From Euphorbia lathyris (lineage: Eukaryota; Streptophyta; Magnoliopsida; Malpighiales; Euphorbiaceae), in assembly GCF_963576675.1 (NCBI RefSeq), contig NC_088915.1, positions 84,205,501-84,269,500 on the forward strand: a stretch of DNA of 64,000 nt, given 5' to 3'. Below the pieces are notes generated by a model. It saw nothing but the letters and a program-made list of their open reading frames with translations, was not told the DNA's origin and ran no database searches. The position numbers were made by a program, and so were the translations under genes. Of the stretch, positions 10,034 to 22,548 are shown one piece after another (positions within the stretch are counted from its first letter, which is position 1; each line of letters opens with the position of its first letter).

Positions 10034-11551
10034 ATGGCAGACGATCAAGTGTTAACAATGTTAAACCGCTTGATGGAACGTATGGACGCCATGGAGGAAA
10101 ATCATCGAGTTGCTCTAGAAGCAAATCGAGTTGGTGGGGACAACCGGCATGATAATGAAGAAAGGCGGAATAGACAGCGGGATGACAATGCCAGAGACGA
10201 TAGAGGTCTTGGAAATGTAAAATTGATAATTCCCTCGTTCAATGGTAAAAGCGATCATGAAGCTTACCTAGAATGGGAGAAAAAGATTGAACTCATATTC
10301 GACTGTCACAATTATTCAGAGAAGAAGAAGGTGAGAGCAGCAGTAATTGAGTTCACGGATTATGCATTAGTCTGGTGGGATCAACTTGTCACCACGAGAA
10401 CCAGATGTAGAGAGCCGCAAGTTGACACGTGGGATGAAATGAAAACTATTATGAGAAAGCGGTTTGTCCCTAATGACTACTATGAAGGTTTATATAGAAA
10501 ATTGCAAGTCCTTCAACAAGGTTCAAAGAGTGTAGAGGCATATTTCAAGGAGATGGAGATAGCAATGTTGAGAGCCGATGTCATTGAAGATCGAAGAGCT
10601 ACCAAGTCTCGGTTTTTAGCTGGTCTTAATCGGGACATAGCTAATATTGTCGAGTTGCAACACTGTGTAGATATAGAAGACATGGTACATGCAGCAAAGA
10701 TAGGAGAACGACAACTCAAGGAGAGAAAGTATGACAAATCCTACACAGGAGGTTCATCATCTTCTAACTCTAATTGGAAGAACCGATGGGGTAACAAGGA
10801 GAAAGGAAGCAGATTTCCTTCAAAGTTTGACAATGCCAAACACAAGCCAAACTCGGCTGACAAAAATAAGCAAAAGGGAGAAGAGAAACCGAGACCAAGC
10901 AAACTTCAGTGTTTCAAATGTTTGGGATTCGGTCACATAGCATCTGAATGCACAAATAGACGAGCCATGATCATGAGAGGCGGAGAAGTAGTCACTGACA
11001 GTGAAAGTGGCTATGATGAGGCTGATGAAGAAGATGAAGACTCTGAGGAGGCAGAAGGCTTCACTAGAGCCGAACGAGGGGAATCATTAGTAGTCCTACG
11101 ACTATTGAATTCTCAAATGAAGATTGTCGAGGACAAGATACAACGGGAGAACATTTTCCACACTCGATGTCTCGTGCAAGGCAAGGTATGTAGTGTGATT
11201 ACTGATAGTGGTAGTTGTGCTAATGTAGCTAGTACCATCTTAGTAGAGAAGCTAGGGTTACCAGTCACAAAGCACCCGCGCCCTTATAAATTGCAATGGT
11301 TAAATGATTGTGGGGAGATTAAAGTAAATAGACAAGTCTTACTGTCCCTCAAAATTGGGCAATACAAGGATGAAATACTGTGTGATGTAGTACCCATGCA
11401 AGCTGGTCATATTTTGTTGGGTAGACCATGGCAGTTTGATAAAGATGCTATGCATTTAGGGAGAAAGAATCGTTATAGTTTTGAACATGTTGGTAAAAAA
11501 ATTGTTTTAGCTCCATTAACGCCTACAGAGGTCTATGAAGACCAAATCAAG
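10034..11551 (+). pseudogene. gag: Ty3/gypsy gag and protease, cut by a hAT insertion
   Basis: The ATG at 10034 (MADDQ) is preferred over the upstream GTG because the second copy keeps the same start. Gag encodes the capsid of virus-like particles: retrotransposon gag domain at about residues 65-220 and a zinc knuckle CFKCLGFGHIASEC (CX2CX4HX4C) near 300. An acidic linker follows, then an aspartic protease with active site ITDSGS near 395 and the flap-side motif HILLGRPW near 465. The frame is open until it enters the hAT element at 11560, which supplies a foreign C terminus ending at 11617. Beyond the insertion the frame decays. Confidence 0.9.
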
Positions 11552-12298
11552 CTTAGAAATAGACCTCGGCATGGGCCGGACTGGGTCGGGCTGGGGCCGG
11601 GCATGTCGGGCTTTTGATAAAACCTGATAAGCCCAAGCCCAGCCCAAGCCCGCACTAATTAGAGTCGGGCTCGGGCTCGGGCCTAAAAAAGAAATCACAA
11701 GCCCGCCCGTCCAAGCCCATATCATATTAAAAAAAATTCAATTAAACATTACAAAACACAACCAGCCTCTAACCAAATTTAAACAGAACCAAGCTTTCTA
11801 CAAGACTATTCAGACGACAAATTTGTGGATCCGGTGTAATTTGAAATATATTCAACGACTATTAGTTAGTTTACACTGTCCCCTTGTCTCTTTAATTTCT
11901 TTTCCAATCCCCATCCCTAACCTTGTGAAAGAAAATCTTCTGTCCCCAAAAACTCTTTTCTGTTCCTCTCAAAAAAAAAAATCTTCAACTTCTTGTATAT
12001 CCTTCTAACCAATATATTATTTTAAATGAAACGAGAGAGAAAGAAAGGTAACATAAGATTTTCTTCCTAACCTCCTAATACCATAAGAATTTCAAAACCA
12101 CAACCCATATGTCATTGTAAGTGTGAAAGCATTAATAAGAAGGTCATAATAAGTTAAAAGTCCAAGAATGATGATATCTTATGAATCATAATGTATTATT
12201 TACAAGTTCACCATCAAGCAGATGGCTATTAATTTCAGTCATAACCCTGGATTAGAGAAGAGAGTATATATATGAGGTGGGTAAATAAATATTAAATT

Positions 12299-12332
<34 letters not shown>

Positions 12333-12511
12333 ATGGGCCGGGCCAGGCCCGACGGGTATCTATATAGCCCAAGCCCGCCCATTTCTAGACATGTTTATTC
12401 GGGCTTGGGCCGGGCCTGACACCAATTTTATGTGTCCAGGCCCGGCTAAATGGGCCTAGGCTCGGGCCGGGCGAGCGGGCTCATCGGCCCATGGCGAGGT
12501 CTACTTAGAAA
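11552..12511. mobile_element. Non-autonomous hAT element in gypsy gag-pol
   Basis: The element proper is 11560-12503 (944 bp). Its ends are TAGACCTCGGCATGGGCCGG and the complement of TAGACCTCGCCATGGGCCG. The 8-bp duplication CTTAGAAA is exact at 11552-11559 and 12504-12511, which identifies hAT. The outer 100-150 bp on each side are extremely rich in GGGC/GCCC (repeated GGGCTCGGGC-type words). The middle is AT-rich, with a short TA/GA run near 12296-12332. There is no transposase, so it must have been moved by another element. Confidence 0.92.
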
Positions 12512-12753
12512 TCATAGTGGGGCTGTTTCTAATAAAAATCATGTATCATCTGATGATAACCGAGAGTCGAGAGAAAATCATGGTGAGAAGAGTGATGAAA
12601 ATGAGGATTTGGTGAGAGAAAAGCAAAATTCAAAAAAATGAGAGAATTGATAATGATGTGGCCAAGGAGCGAGAGAGCTGAGGTAAAAGTAATTCTGAAA
12701 TTACAAACGGAGAGGGGCCACATGCAAAAGGAGAGTCAAGAGAGAATAACAAT
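12512..12753 (+). pseudogene. Gypsy linker between protease and reverse transcriptase
   Basis: A Glu/Asn/Lys-rich degenerate coding stretch between the hAT insertion and the RT, with stops at about 12639 and 12678. It is contiguous with the gypsy body and has no recognisable domain. Confidence 0.55.
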
Positions 12754-13615
12754 GTGGGGCGGGGTAAGGCTAATTTCTTTGCGAGGTCCAGCGAGGTTAA
12801 GTATGCTCTTTCTGTAAATAAACTTGTCTTATTACTTGTTTATAGAGAAGCATATGTAAGTCAAGCTGACAATGTCCTGCCTAGTTCTTTTATTTCTCTT
12901 TTGCAGGAATATCAAGATGTCATGCCCGAGGAATTACCTGAAGGATTACCACCTATTCGGCGCATCGAACATCAGATCGACCTAGTACCTGGGGCAGTTA
13001 TTCCTAACCGTCCAGCATACCGGTGTAATCCTGAGGAGACGAAGGAGTTACAACGTCAGGTGGATGAGTTACTTGCTAAGGGGTACGTGAGGGAGTCGAT
13101 GAGCCCATGTGCCGTACTTGTGCTTCTTGTTCCGAAAAATACGGGAGTTGGAGAATGTGTGTTGATTGTCGAGCCGTCAACAACATTACGGTAAAATATC
13201 GTCACCCTATTCCTAGGTTAGATGATATGTTGGATGAATTACATGGAGCTATTGTGTTTAGTAAGATAGATTTGAAAAGTGGATACCATCAGATTAGGAT
13301 GAAAGAAGGGGATGAATGGAAAACCACATTTAAAACTAAACACAAATTGTATGAATGGCTCGTTATGCCTTTTGGTCTGACCAATGCACCGTCAACTTTT
13401 ATGCGCTTAATGAATCATGTGTTGCGTGTATTTATAGGCAAGTTTGTGGTGGTATACTTTGATGACATATTGGTATATAGTAGGTCTTTAGAAGAGCATT
13501 TAGGTCACTTAAGGAGTGTCTTTGATGTGCTTAGAAAAGAACAATTATATGCTAACTTGTCTAAATGTTCCTTTTGCACAGACCAAATTATTTTCCTTGG
13601 TTATGTTGTGTCTAC
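12754..13615 (+). pseudogene. pol: Ty3/gypsy reverse transcriptase, N-terminal half
   Basis: RNA-dependent DNA polymerase. Visible in order: YQDVMPEELPEGLPP before the fingers, [36 protein letters not shown], the catalytic FDDILVYS (near 13460) and ending at FLGYVVS. A frameshift near 13134-13142 separates the first ~125 codons from the rest. At 13612-13620 the gypsy sequence stops and copia integrase begins. The missing C-terminal half, with RNase H and integrase, is on the - strand at 49681-51777. Confidence 0.92.
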
Positions 13616-13620
13616 TAAGA
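13612..13620. other. Inversion breakpoint J1 (gypsy to copia)
   Basis: Left of this point the reading frame is gypsy RT; right of it the frame is copia integrase starting in the codons for [10 protein letters not shown]. The reciprocal switch is at 51772-51780. Only a base or two of overlap is visible at the join. Confidence 0.85.
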
Positions 13621-16018
13621 TGAGACCTTTGAGACATTTTCAAATTTGGTTAGAAAACTTGAAAATGATAAAGACCTAAAACTGGCTCACATCCGAAGTG
13701 ATAATGGTGGAGAATTCAAAAACCAACAGTTTGTTGAATTATGTGAAGCCAGCGGCATTGACCATAACTTTTCTGCTCCTAGAACGCCTCAACAAAATGG
13801 GGTTGTTGAAAGGAAAAATAGAACACTGGTTGAAATAGCCAGGACAATGCTGAGTGAGCATAGGCTTCCAAAGTACTTTTGGGGAGAAGCTGTTAACACA
13901 GCGTGCTATATTCTTAATAGGGCTCTTGTTAGACCTATACTAAAGAAAACCCCCTACGAACTTTGGAAAGGAAGAAAGCCCAACATTGGATACTTTCGTG
14001 CCTTTGGCTGTAAATGTTTTATTTTAAACACTAAAGATAGCCTAGCTAAGTTTGACTCAAAAGCTGATGAAGCTATCTTTTTAGGCTACTCAACAAACAG
14101 CAAAGCATACAGAGTTTTCAATAAACGAACTCAAGTTTTAGAAGAGTCAATACATGTTGAGTTCGACGAAACTAACCTTGCAGGTAGATACCAGCCGCTG
14201 ACCGAGGATGATCCACACTCAGCATCTGCTGATCAAGATACAGTCGCTGAGTCATACCCTTAAGGGCTGACCAAAGGTAAAAGTGAACCTAAGATTGTTT
14301 TCACTGACCAGTCTACTCTTGCAGAGATTGTTGAAACACAGACAGCACAAGACATAAATCTACCTAAGGAGATAAGAATTCCAAGAGGGCACTCAGAGAG
14401 TGCAATCCTTGATGCCGCTGAGAATACCCTGATGACAAGAAACCAACTCAGGAGATACCTCAGCAACGTAGCCTTCGTCTCAGTTCAGGAACCTAAGAAC
14501 TTCGCTGATGCTGAGGAAGATGAATTCTGGATGAGTGCAATGCAAGAGGAACTTGACCAATTCAGAAGAAACGATGTATGGGAGCTAGTGCCACATCCAA
14601 GGAGTAAGAAGACCATTGGAACAAGATGAGTCTTTCGCAACAAGCTAGATGAGCAAGGAAACATAGTCAGGAACAAAGCAAGGCTTGTAGCTCAGGGCTA
14701 CAGTCAGCAAGAAGGTATTGACTACGGTGAGACCTTTGCCCCAGTGGCAAGGCTAGAGGCTATTAGAATTTTATGTGCATATGCATCTTACATGAATTTT
14801 AAACTGTTTCAAATGGATGTTAAGAGTGCATTCCTTAATGGAGTTATAAACGAGGAAGTTTATGTTAATCAACCTCCAGGGTTTGAGGATCCTAAATTCC
14901 CAAACCACGTTTATAAACTCAAAAAGGCTCTGTAAGGCCTCAAGCAAGCACCACGTGCTTGGTATGAGAGACTGACCAGTTTCTTGCTGACTAGAAACTA
15001 TGTCAGGGGCAAAGCTGATACAACCTTATTCATTAAGAGAAAGGGTAAAGATACCCTGCTGGCTCAAATATACGTTGATGATATTATTTTTGGTGCTACT
15101 AATGAGTCAATGTGCAAGGAATTTAGCAAGCAAATGCAGACTGAGTTTGAAATGTCGATGATGGGAGAACTCAACTTCTTCCTTAGACTTCAAATCAAAC
15201 AAGGGAAAAATGGCATCTTCATCAGTCAAGCTAAATATGCCAAAGAGATATTGAAGAAATATGATCTTGAAAATTGCAAGCCAATATCCACTCCTATGGG
15301 CACTGGCACTGTCCTCTGCGCTGACGAGAATGGTAAGTCGGTAGACAGCAAATTGTATCGAGGTATGATAGGCTCTCTACTTTACTTAACAGCAAGTAGA
15401 TCGGACATTCAGTTCTCAGTATGCTACTGTGCTAGATATCAATCTAACCCTAAAGAATCTCATTACATAGCTGTAAAAAGAATCCTTAGATATTTGCAAA
15501 GCTTAGTGAATGCAGGTTTATGGTATCCCAACACTCATGGCTTTACACTCATTGGATACACTGACGCTGACTATGGACGAGATAAGCTTGAATGAAAAAG
15601 CACCTCTGGAGGATGTCATTTCTTAGGAAGTTGTCTTGTATCCTGGTTCAGCAAGAAGCAGGCGTCAGTAGCCTTGTCTACCACTGAAGCTGAGTACATT
15701 GCTGCTGGTCACTGTGTTGCTCAAGTCCTATGGATTAAGCAACAGCTTGAAAACTATGGTGTTCAAACAAAGACAATTGAGGTCAAATGCGACAACAAAA
15801 GTGCAATTGATCTATCAAAGAACCCAATTCAACACAGCAGAATGAAGCATGTCAGCATAAGACATCACTTCATAAGAGACCATGTACTCAAGGGTGAGAT
15901 AAAGCTGACCTACGTCCCAACGGATGAGCAGCTTGCGAATATCTTCACAAAGCCACTGGCTCGTGAACAGTTCAGCATACTGAGAGAAGCCATTGGTATG
16001 TTTAACCCTCTTCAGTAA
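13617..16018 (+). pseudogene. pol: Ty1/copia pol, 3' part: integrase core, RT, RNase H
   Basis: Replication enzymes of a SIRE-like copia element. The integrase core shows IRSDNGGEF and PQQNGVVERKN (catalytic D and E). The RT shows [23 protein letters not shown] and the catalytic YVDDIIFG near 15075. RNase H shows TDADYG, STTEAEYIA near 15680 and HIRHHF-type residues near the end. In-frame stops at 14261 (TAA), 14627 (TGA where TGG is expected), 14933 (TAA where Tyr is expected) and 15593 (TGA where TGG is expected) make it non-functional. The N-terminal part is on the - strand from 51778. Confidence 0.93.
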
Positions 16019-16501
16019 ATTCCTGCTCTAAATGTAAATTTATGCTGAGTGAATTACTACGCTGAATGATTTATGCAAATGCATGCTGAGTGATTGTTAT
16101 GCTGAGTACTTAACGCAAAATATATATCAATACTGAGTAAATGTGCACACCGAGTAGCTACCTCAAACTGAGAAATCATCCTTTTATATACTACTGACCA
16201 CTCAGAATATAAAACGCTTAGTATTCTAAATGCTGAGTGTTAGATCCGTTGCATTAAATGCAAAAGCACGCGAATAGCCACCTAGGATGACGTATGCGCC
16301 GAATGTGTCATAAAAGCCAGGATCTTTGTCGGTTGACAATCCCAAGGCAAAACTGACACATGGATTCGATAAGATCCACACCTCACCGCTATAAATAATG
16401 GGTAAATCCCCATTTTTATTTTCTTTACACTTAACGAAATCTCTGGCAAAGCATTCTCTCTCTCTAAGACTCTAAAAGCTTCCCAACCTTTTTCGGAAAC
16501 A
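16019..16501 (+). other. Spacer between copia pol and the third ORF
   Basis: No gene is seen. The words TGCTGAGT and ACTGAGT recur six or more times, as they do across this element and its LTR. A TATA-like CTATAAATAATGG lies near 16390, about 110 bp before the ATG at 16502, and could serve a subgenomic transcript; that is inference. Confidence 0.5.
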
Positions 16502-19381
16502 ATGACTAAAGTTTCCGTCAACATCTCCGGTGCCGATCACCCTAAGACCAGTTCTGATGAACCCTCCAGGCAAACTACTTTGCCTAAAACCACCAAGGTC
16601 ACTACGCCGAGCAAAGGCAAAGCTGGCCAAGCTACCTCCTCTAAGGGTAAGCCGACCAAGGTCAGATCCTATACTAAGGTATTCGAAGACGTTAGGGAAT
16701 GGAAAGTAGACTTCTCACGATGGGTCTCAGAAGCCTTCGTAAAAACTGAGCAACCCTTCTACGAATGGATATCGAAGAATGGATGGACCGAGCTATTCTC
16801 CATCAGAGATCACACCTACCCTGACCTAGTAAGGGAGTTCTACCACAACCTCCGAGTTGCTAATGATAACTAGGACTATCTGGTAACTGTGGTAAAAGAA
16901 AAGACCATTTTTATAAACCCTACCTATCTTGCTAACTTGCTAAAGTTAAAGAATGAGGGAACAAAACTGAGGAGATCTGGGGATCACGAAGGTACTGGGT
17001 ACGATACCACCTTCTGCAAGCCCGCTGGCCACTCTGGAGAAATCTCTAGCACCTCAATGGGTCAGCACCAAAAGATGGCTCACTATCTGCTGACCTACTT
17101 CATTTATCCCAAGATAAACTGCACCACCTCAACAACGAATTTTGAGCAATGCTTCATATGGCATATGCTGACATACAAGCCGATCAACATGCCAGTATTC
17201 TTGATTGCTGGCTTCCAAAGGAGCACTGGAACTCTCAGACTGGGATCGCTCATCACCAGAATCCTCCTAGATCATCAAATTGATCTATTTGAGGAAACTA
17301 AGGTTAGAGGATCTGAGATAACCGCTGCTTCACTGAGGGCTTTGAAGTTCAATCAGCCAATAAAGAAAGGAAAAGTTGCTGCTGAACAACAAGCTGAGGA
17401 AACAGCTCCAAAGCAAAGCAAAAGGATAAAAGCTCCAGCTGCCCGCAAGAGGAAAGCTGTTGGGACTCCTTCAAAGAAGGCTGAGCCTCAGGCCAAGAAG
17501 TATAAGTCAGCCGCTGAAAAAGGTCAAGAGAGACCTAACTCGGCTGAGAAGAGGAGCAGGCAAGATGAGCCTGAAATAGAGGAAAGAACAGATGCTGAAG
17601 AGAAACCTCAAAAGAAGCAGAAATCTTCTACGCTGACCCCTATTGATGCTATCCCTACTGACGTCGTTGTTCCTGGTGATTCTCACTACACACAGTGTCT
17701 AGGAACTGAAGCTGAGCATCAAGAAGATGATGTACATCTGGATGATCAGTTCATTGCACAAGTTGAGGAAGAGTTAGATGGTGATAGTGAAGAAGATGAT
17801 GAACAAGAAGAAGCAAGCGGTCAGGATGACGTTGAGGACGCCGAGGAGACAGCTAGTGAGGCTGAAGCTGAGCCAACCAATACTGAGTTGGCTGCTGGAG
17901 ATGAACAAGAACCTGACCAACCCAATGTTGATCAAGAACAAGAACAAGCTGACCAGCTTAATGCTGATCAAGAAGAAACTTCCCCATCTCACTCAGGAGA
18001 GTCTCTCCAAGCTGACACTCCTCCGCGCAAAAGGAGATTAGTTAAGGCAAGTCAGAAGTATGTTATTGACCCTCCTGTTCAAAAACCAACTGTCCCTGAC
18101 TTTGTTATCCAGAAGCCGACCAAGGATCCTTCTGCACTCAAGCTGAAATTTTTCAGAAAACAAACATCTTCTACTCCATCGGCTTCTCTTGAAAAGCAAG
18201 CCTCTGTTTCTTCACCAAAGGAACACGCCGACTTGAATGCTTCCGCTAACTCTACAAGCCAAATGGAGCAAATTCCCATCAATGCTGCTACTACAAGCAT
18301 TGTGCTGACTCAGGACATTCCTGCTCCAGTCAGCACAGACAACATTCGAATTACTTCTTCTCCAATAAACACATCTGCCGATCAATCAGCTCTACCCGAG
18401 ACTCAAGTGCAGATTGAAAACACACTTCCAGTCACTGACTATGTTATTCCTCTGACTCCTCTTCCAACCGGTCAAACTGAGGAAACTAGGCAAGTTAATG
18501 AAGGCTCTCTCAGCTACTTGCATGCCACCGAGTCTGGTAAAAGAATCATCGACTCGGTGCAAACTTTAATTAAAGACCTTCATCAAACCACTCCACCTGC
18601 TGCTGGGTCTTCTACTGTTGAGACAACTCAGCTCTCCCATATAATTCAGCTTTTCAATGAAGTTAAGGGATTCAAGGATTTGCTAAGTGTCATAGTCTCC
18701 TTTCAAGCACAGCAACCTAAGCATGATTCTATCACCAAGCTGGCTGAGCTCCAGTTGACAATAGTTCAACACCTCAACACTCTTCAAGGTCAAGTTCAGA
18801 CCTTGTCAGCTGCGAACACGCGATATGCAACTTCTGATGAAGTCAAAATGCTCTTTGCTCAGCTTCGCACAGAGCAAATCAAAACCAACGAGCAAATGGT
18901 CTCATATTCTCAATGCTCAGTGGAGCAAATTGGAGAGGCTATTCGATTGTTGAACTTGAACAAACAAGAGATGGACACTGACGCCATGAAGCAAAATGAG
19001 ATATTGTCTGTCACCAGACAAACCTTCAATCATGTACGTCACAGCAACATTCAGCGTCAATACTACGACACCTCCTTACTGAAGACATTTCATCAAGTCG
19101 TTGCTGGTCTGTCAGATGCACTTACCTGGATAGGTAAATCTCAAGCTTTCATAGTAAGCATGATCAGCGCTGCTGAACTCAATATACCCGCAGAGATCTC
19201 AGATGATGGAGTTGCTATCTTTGACGTCGTCAATGAAAGCGCCGATAGACTTAAGGAGCTATCCACAGAACTGACCAGAGACGTCTTAACCGACGCCTTT
19301 AGGATTCCTCCTCCCGATGCTGACAAAACGGGGGAGAAAGCACAAGCTAGAACACAGCATGAGCCTAAGAAAAAGAAATAG
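16502..19381 (+). pseudogene. Third ORF of the copia element (env-like / putative plant transposon protein)
   Basis: A frame of 960 codons starts with ATG at 16502 and is broken only by one TAG at 16871-16873. The N-terminal third has the segments LVREFYHNL and, after the stop, TIFINPTYLANLLKL and YKPINMPVFLIAGF, which resemble the 'putative plant transposon protein' domain of extra ORFs in SIRE and Athila elements. Residues ~270-420 are Lys/Glu/Asp-rich. The C-terminal half is long, polar and probably partly coiled-coil. I see no convincing signal peptide or fusion peptide, so 'envelope' is only positional. It lies between pol and the 3' polypurine tract, as in SIRE elements. Confidence 0.75.
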
Positions 19382-19786
19382 AAATTAGGCTAGCTCAGTG
19401 TATGCTAAGTTTGTAGTCTCTATGTTTATGCTTATCTTTTGTTGTATGCACTGACTACTTCTATTAATATCAATACTTGCATCTTCTTATCCAAAACCTG
19501 AGTTATGAGTTATTATATATGATGCTGAGTATTAAGTTATTATGTATCTTCGATTACATCAATGCTGATAACATGTTTGACATTGACTTGTATGTTTTTA
19601 AAACATTGTCTTATAAGACTCATTGAACAACAAATTACTCAGCGCCCTCTGAATGTTAAAACTTCCGCTTAAACACTGAGTAAAATAGAATATGTTTCAT
19701 GAGCTGACCTATATCTGAAAACTGACCTTAGACCTACTCGATTAAACCTTTAAATGTTTAGAGTAAAACTAAGTCAGTAGCTCAAC

Positions 19787-19890
19787 CCTGACGGGGGAGT
19801 TTGCTAAGTTATATTAGGTCAACTATCATGGGGGAGCTCAATACTGAGTTCTTCGCTGAATAGTTTTGCCAACATCAAAATGGGGGAGTT
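19787..19890 (+). promoter_or_regulatory. Polypurine tract, present in three copies
   Basis: The tract AAAATGGGGGAG ends at 19888, just before the LTR start TGTTGAAACACC at 19891, and primes plus-strand synthesis in this class. Two near copies precede it, ACGGGGGAG at about 19791 and ATGGGGGAG at about 19829. Confidence 0.75.
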
Positions 19891-21227
19891 TGTTGAAACA
19901 CCTTTCCACATAATTTTGATTTGACAAAATTGTTTAAGTGTAATTAAAAATATTCTAAACACACTAAGTTTAAATGCTTTGATTTATTCTACTAATGTGT
20001 TTGTTCAATGTTGAGTTAAATTGTTTATAAGACACAAAGATTAAAAGGCCCAAAGCCCAATACGGAAGTCAAAAGCCCAAGTCAAATAGTTTAAGGCAAC
20101 TCGGCCCGCGTATGTCAAAACGCTATCGTTATGTACAAAACGCAGCTCAGCGGAAGAAGGATCTAAAAGACCTTCGAGGAACAACTTCGGGACGAAGCTG
20201 CTGAGTTGATTCGACAAAGAGTACAAGGCAGCAGCTGATCAAGAACAACTTCCAGACAAAGTGTTTCCACTTTGGGTAAAGTTCAGAAGACACAGAATGC
20301 TGTCTAGTTGACCTTACCATAAATGGAGAGATATTCTGCCGAGCTGACCAAAAGCTGACCGAGGACAGAAGATACTCAAATCTGATTGGCCGAGAGCTCT
20401 GAGCAAGATAGGATGACAACGACAGGAAGCCGTTTCCCTCCAACGGTTATTTCGAAATTCGAAATGACCGATGCCTCAGACGTCTCTATAAATAGAGCCC
20501 TTCAGTTGCTTCATTCCACACAGAACTTGATCAAGCCATTACGCTGACCAAATTTCTATGCAAAGTTCTGCAAGAAAAAGCAAAGCAATCTTACACTAAA
20601 TTTCATATCTTTTGTGTAAAAGTTTAGAGTGATTATTCAATCATATAAGGTGTCTTAGCAATCGTTGTTTAGGACAAACACTTATCATTTCTAGAATTAG
20701 AAAGGAGAGGCTGAGTACTCGGTTATAGTACTCAGTGAGAGATTAAGATTGAGTAGAGGTATAGAGGAAGGTACTCTTGTTATACTCAGTTTCTAAGATT
20801 GTAAAAGGTTTGATGCTCTACCGTTAAAGAGCTCAGTAGAGAATTTGAAATCTCGGAACGTGTTCCGGGGACAAGACGTAGGCTTGGAGGCCGAACCTGG
20901 ATAAATCTGCTGAGTAACATATTTCTAACCTTGAACTCCTTTATATATTTATTGCTTGCTTAAACAAAAACTGACTAAGTAAAGAGGTCAAGCTGAGTTG
21001 TGCGGATTGAATATCTGAGCTCAGGAATAGACTCTAAGTGCTATCTCCTGACTCAAGTAAAGAAACTGACCTAGTCACCAGTTAACTAAGCCAGTATCTT
21101 GCTATTCACTCAGCGCCACTGTTAAAACCTTTTTCTCACGAAAAAGAAGTCTGCCCTAACTTGAAATTTTTAAATAGTTCCTAACCCCCCCTTGGAACTA
21201 TACTTGTAATGTTATAAGGGACCAACA
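19891..21227 (+). mobile_element. Copia 3' LTR
   Basis: It starts TGTTGAAACACC and ends GGGACCAACA (1337 bp). TATA box TATAAATAG is at about 20487. It matches the LTR at 54264-55598 (- strand) with, by eye, a few per cent difference. The 5-bp duplication GTTCA follows directly at 21228-21232. Confidence 0.93.
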
Positions 21228-21839
21228 GTTCATACTTCTTGTGTAATCTTTTCTTTCAGTGCATTCAAAGTGTTCTTTGATTAGAACAAAACTATCAATT
21301 CTTTAGAATCGTTCGAAAGCTCTGTTTGTTCGGTATTTAGCAAACAGAGGTAGTTAGTCGGAGTGTAGAATTATAGAGGAAGGTACTATATAATTGGCTC
21401 AATAACTATTGTAAGGGTTTGTGCTCTACCAGAAAGAGCTCAGTAGTGGATTAAAGCTCGAAAGACGAATTCTGGGGACTGGATGTAGGTAGGAGGCCGA
21501 ACTAGGATAAATCTACTGAGTATCATTTTCTAACTCTTACTCCGTATATTTGCTTGCCTATTATTTGGAACTGTTAAACGAACCAGAGTAACATTTTGAA
21601 CGTGTAAAGTTCGGAAGTCCTCTAAGTGTTGCCTTTCGAACAGAGGACAGAAGCAATCTTAGTTACTGACTAACTAAAGTTGCCTCTGAACCTCAATCCT
21701 TGCACGCTGAGTTGTGCTATGTAATGTGAGAAACGTTTTTAAAGGTTAAAAATTTTTAAATCCTTATTAGTTCCATTAACCCCCCCCCCCCCCCCCCCTC
21801 TGGAACTAATTCTCATACACCTATGGGACCAACACTTGT
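21228..21839 (+). mobile_element. 3' part of an older copia LTR, with both duplications
   Basis: 21228-21232 (GTTCA) is the duplication of the younger copia. 21233-21834 is the remaining end of a related older LTR, ending GGGACCAACA. It carries a run of about 19 C at 21780-21798 in place of a shorter C-run in the young LTR. 21835-21839 (CTTGT) is the older LTR's own duplication. The first part of this LTR is on the other strand at 55599-56352. No internal region of this element is seen, so it was probably a solo LTR. Confidence 0.88.
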
Positions 21840-22520
21840 CTGATGCCTCTAAACGGAAAAAACGGTCAAAGCTCTTATCCATCTATGACAATATGGTATC
21901 AAACAGTAGAAATACAAGTCATAACTAAATCAACCCACCTCCTGTCAAAACCAACATCTCAAGCATCCCCATGATGTACCTCCACTCAAAACGATCATAA
22001 ACATTGCTCATGTCAATCTTAAGGGCAGACATTGTCACGTTCGTGTCTAAATTTCTAAAATTTATATTTTGATATTAGTATATATTATAATTATTAGGTG
22101 TGTGAAGTTAATTTGGTGCTATGGGAAAAGTTTGGAGTTAATTCGATGATTTTATGTGTAAATTAAAAGTTAGGACAAGTTTTAAAAGATTATATAAAGA
22201 TGGAGGACCAAACTGGATACCTATCTTGCCTTAAACTGAGGTAATGTGTAGTTCCGAAAGCAATCAAGATATTTTCTGCAATAAGACGACATGGAATGAA
22301 GGCACTCTAGGACTCTAAGATGATAGAATCTAGAAAAAGGCTTCAATCTATTGACAATCAACTTAGTAATAACTTTGTAAATCATATTACAAAGTGATAT
22401 AGGGCGGAAATCAGCCATAGTAACCACATGTTCCTTTTTAAGAATAAGAACAATATTCGTATCATTACTAATTACAAGTGATAAGAAGTACCTATAGAAT
22501 TTTTGATGTAATTTCCTCAT
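21840..22520 (-). pseudogene. Old LINE reverse transcriptase, first part
   Basis: Read on the - strand, it shows ADFRPISLCNMIYKVITKL (22320-22400 region), then in another frame SQSAFIPCRLIAENILIAF, and near 22000 ALKIDMSNVYDRFEW. These are typical of L1-type plant LINE RT. It is broken by frameshifts, stops and a roughly 200-bp AT-rich insertion between about 22020 and 22230. The RT breaks off at the duplication at 21835 and continues at 56358 on the + strand. Confidence 0.85.
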
Positions 22521-22548
22521 TCATTTTAGCAATCATGGGTCCATGGTC

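Noticed and set aside
16019..16501. Additional small gene between copia pol and the third ORF
   Set aside because: The reverse frame at 16282-16524 overlaps the third ORF's start and shows no domain.
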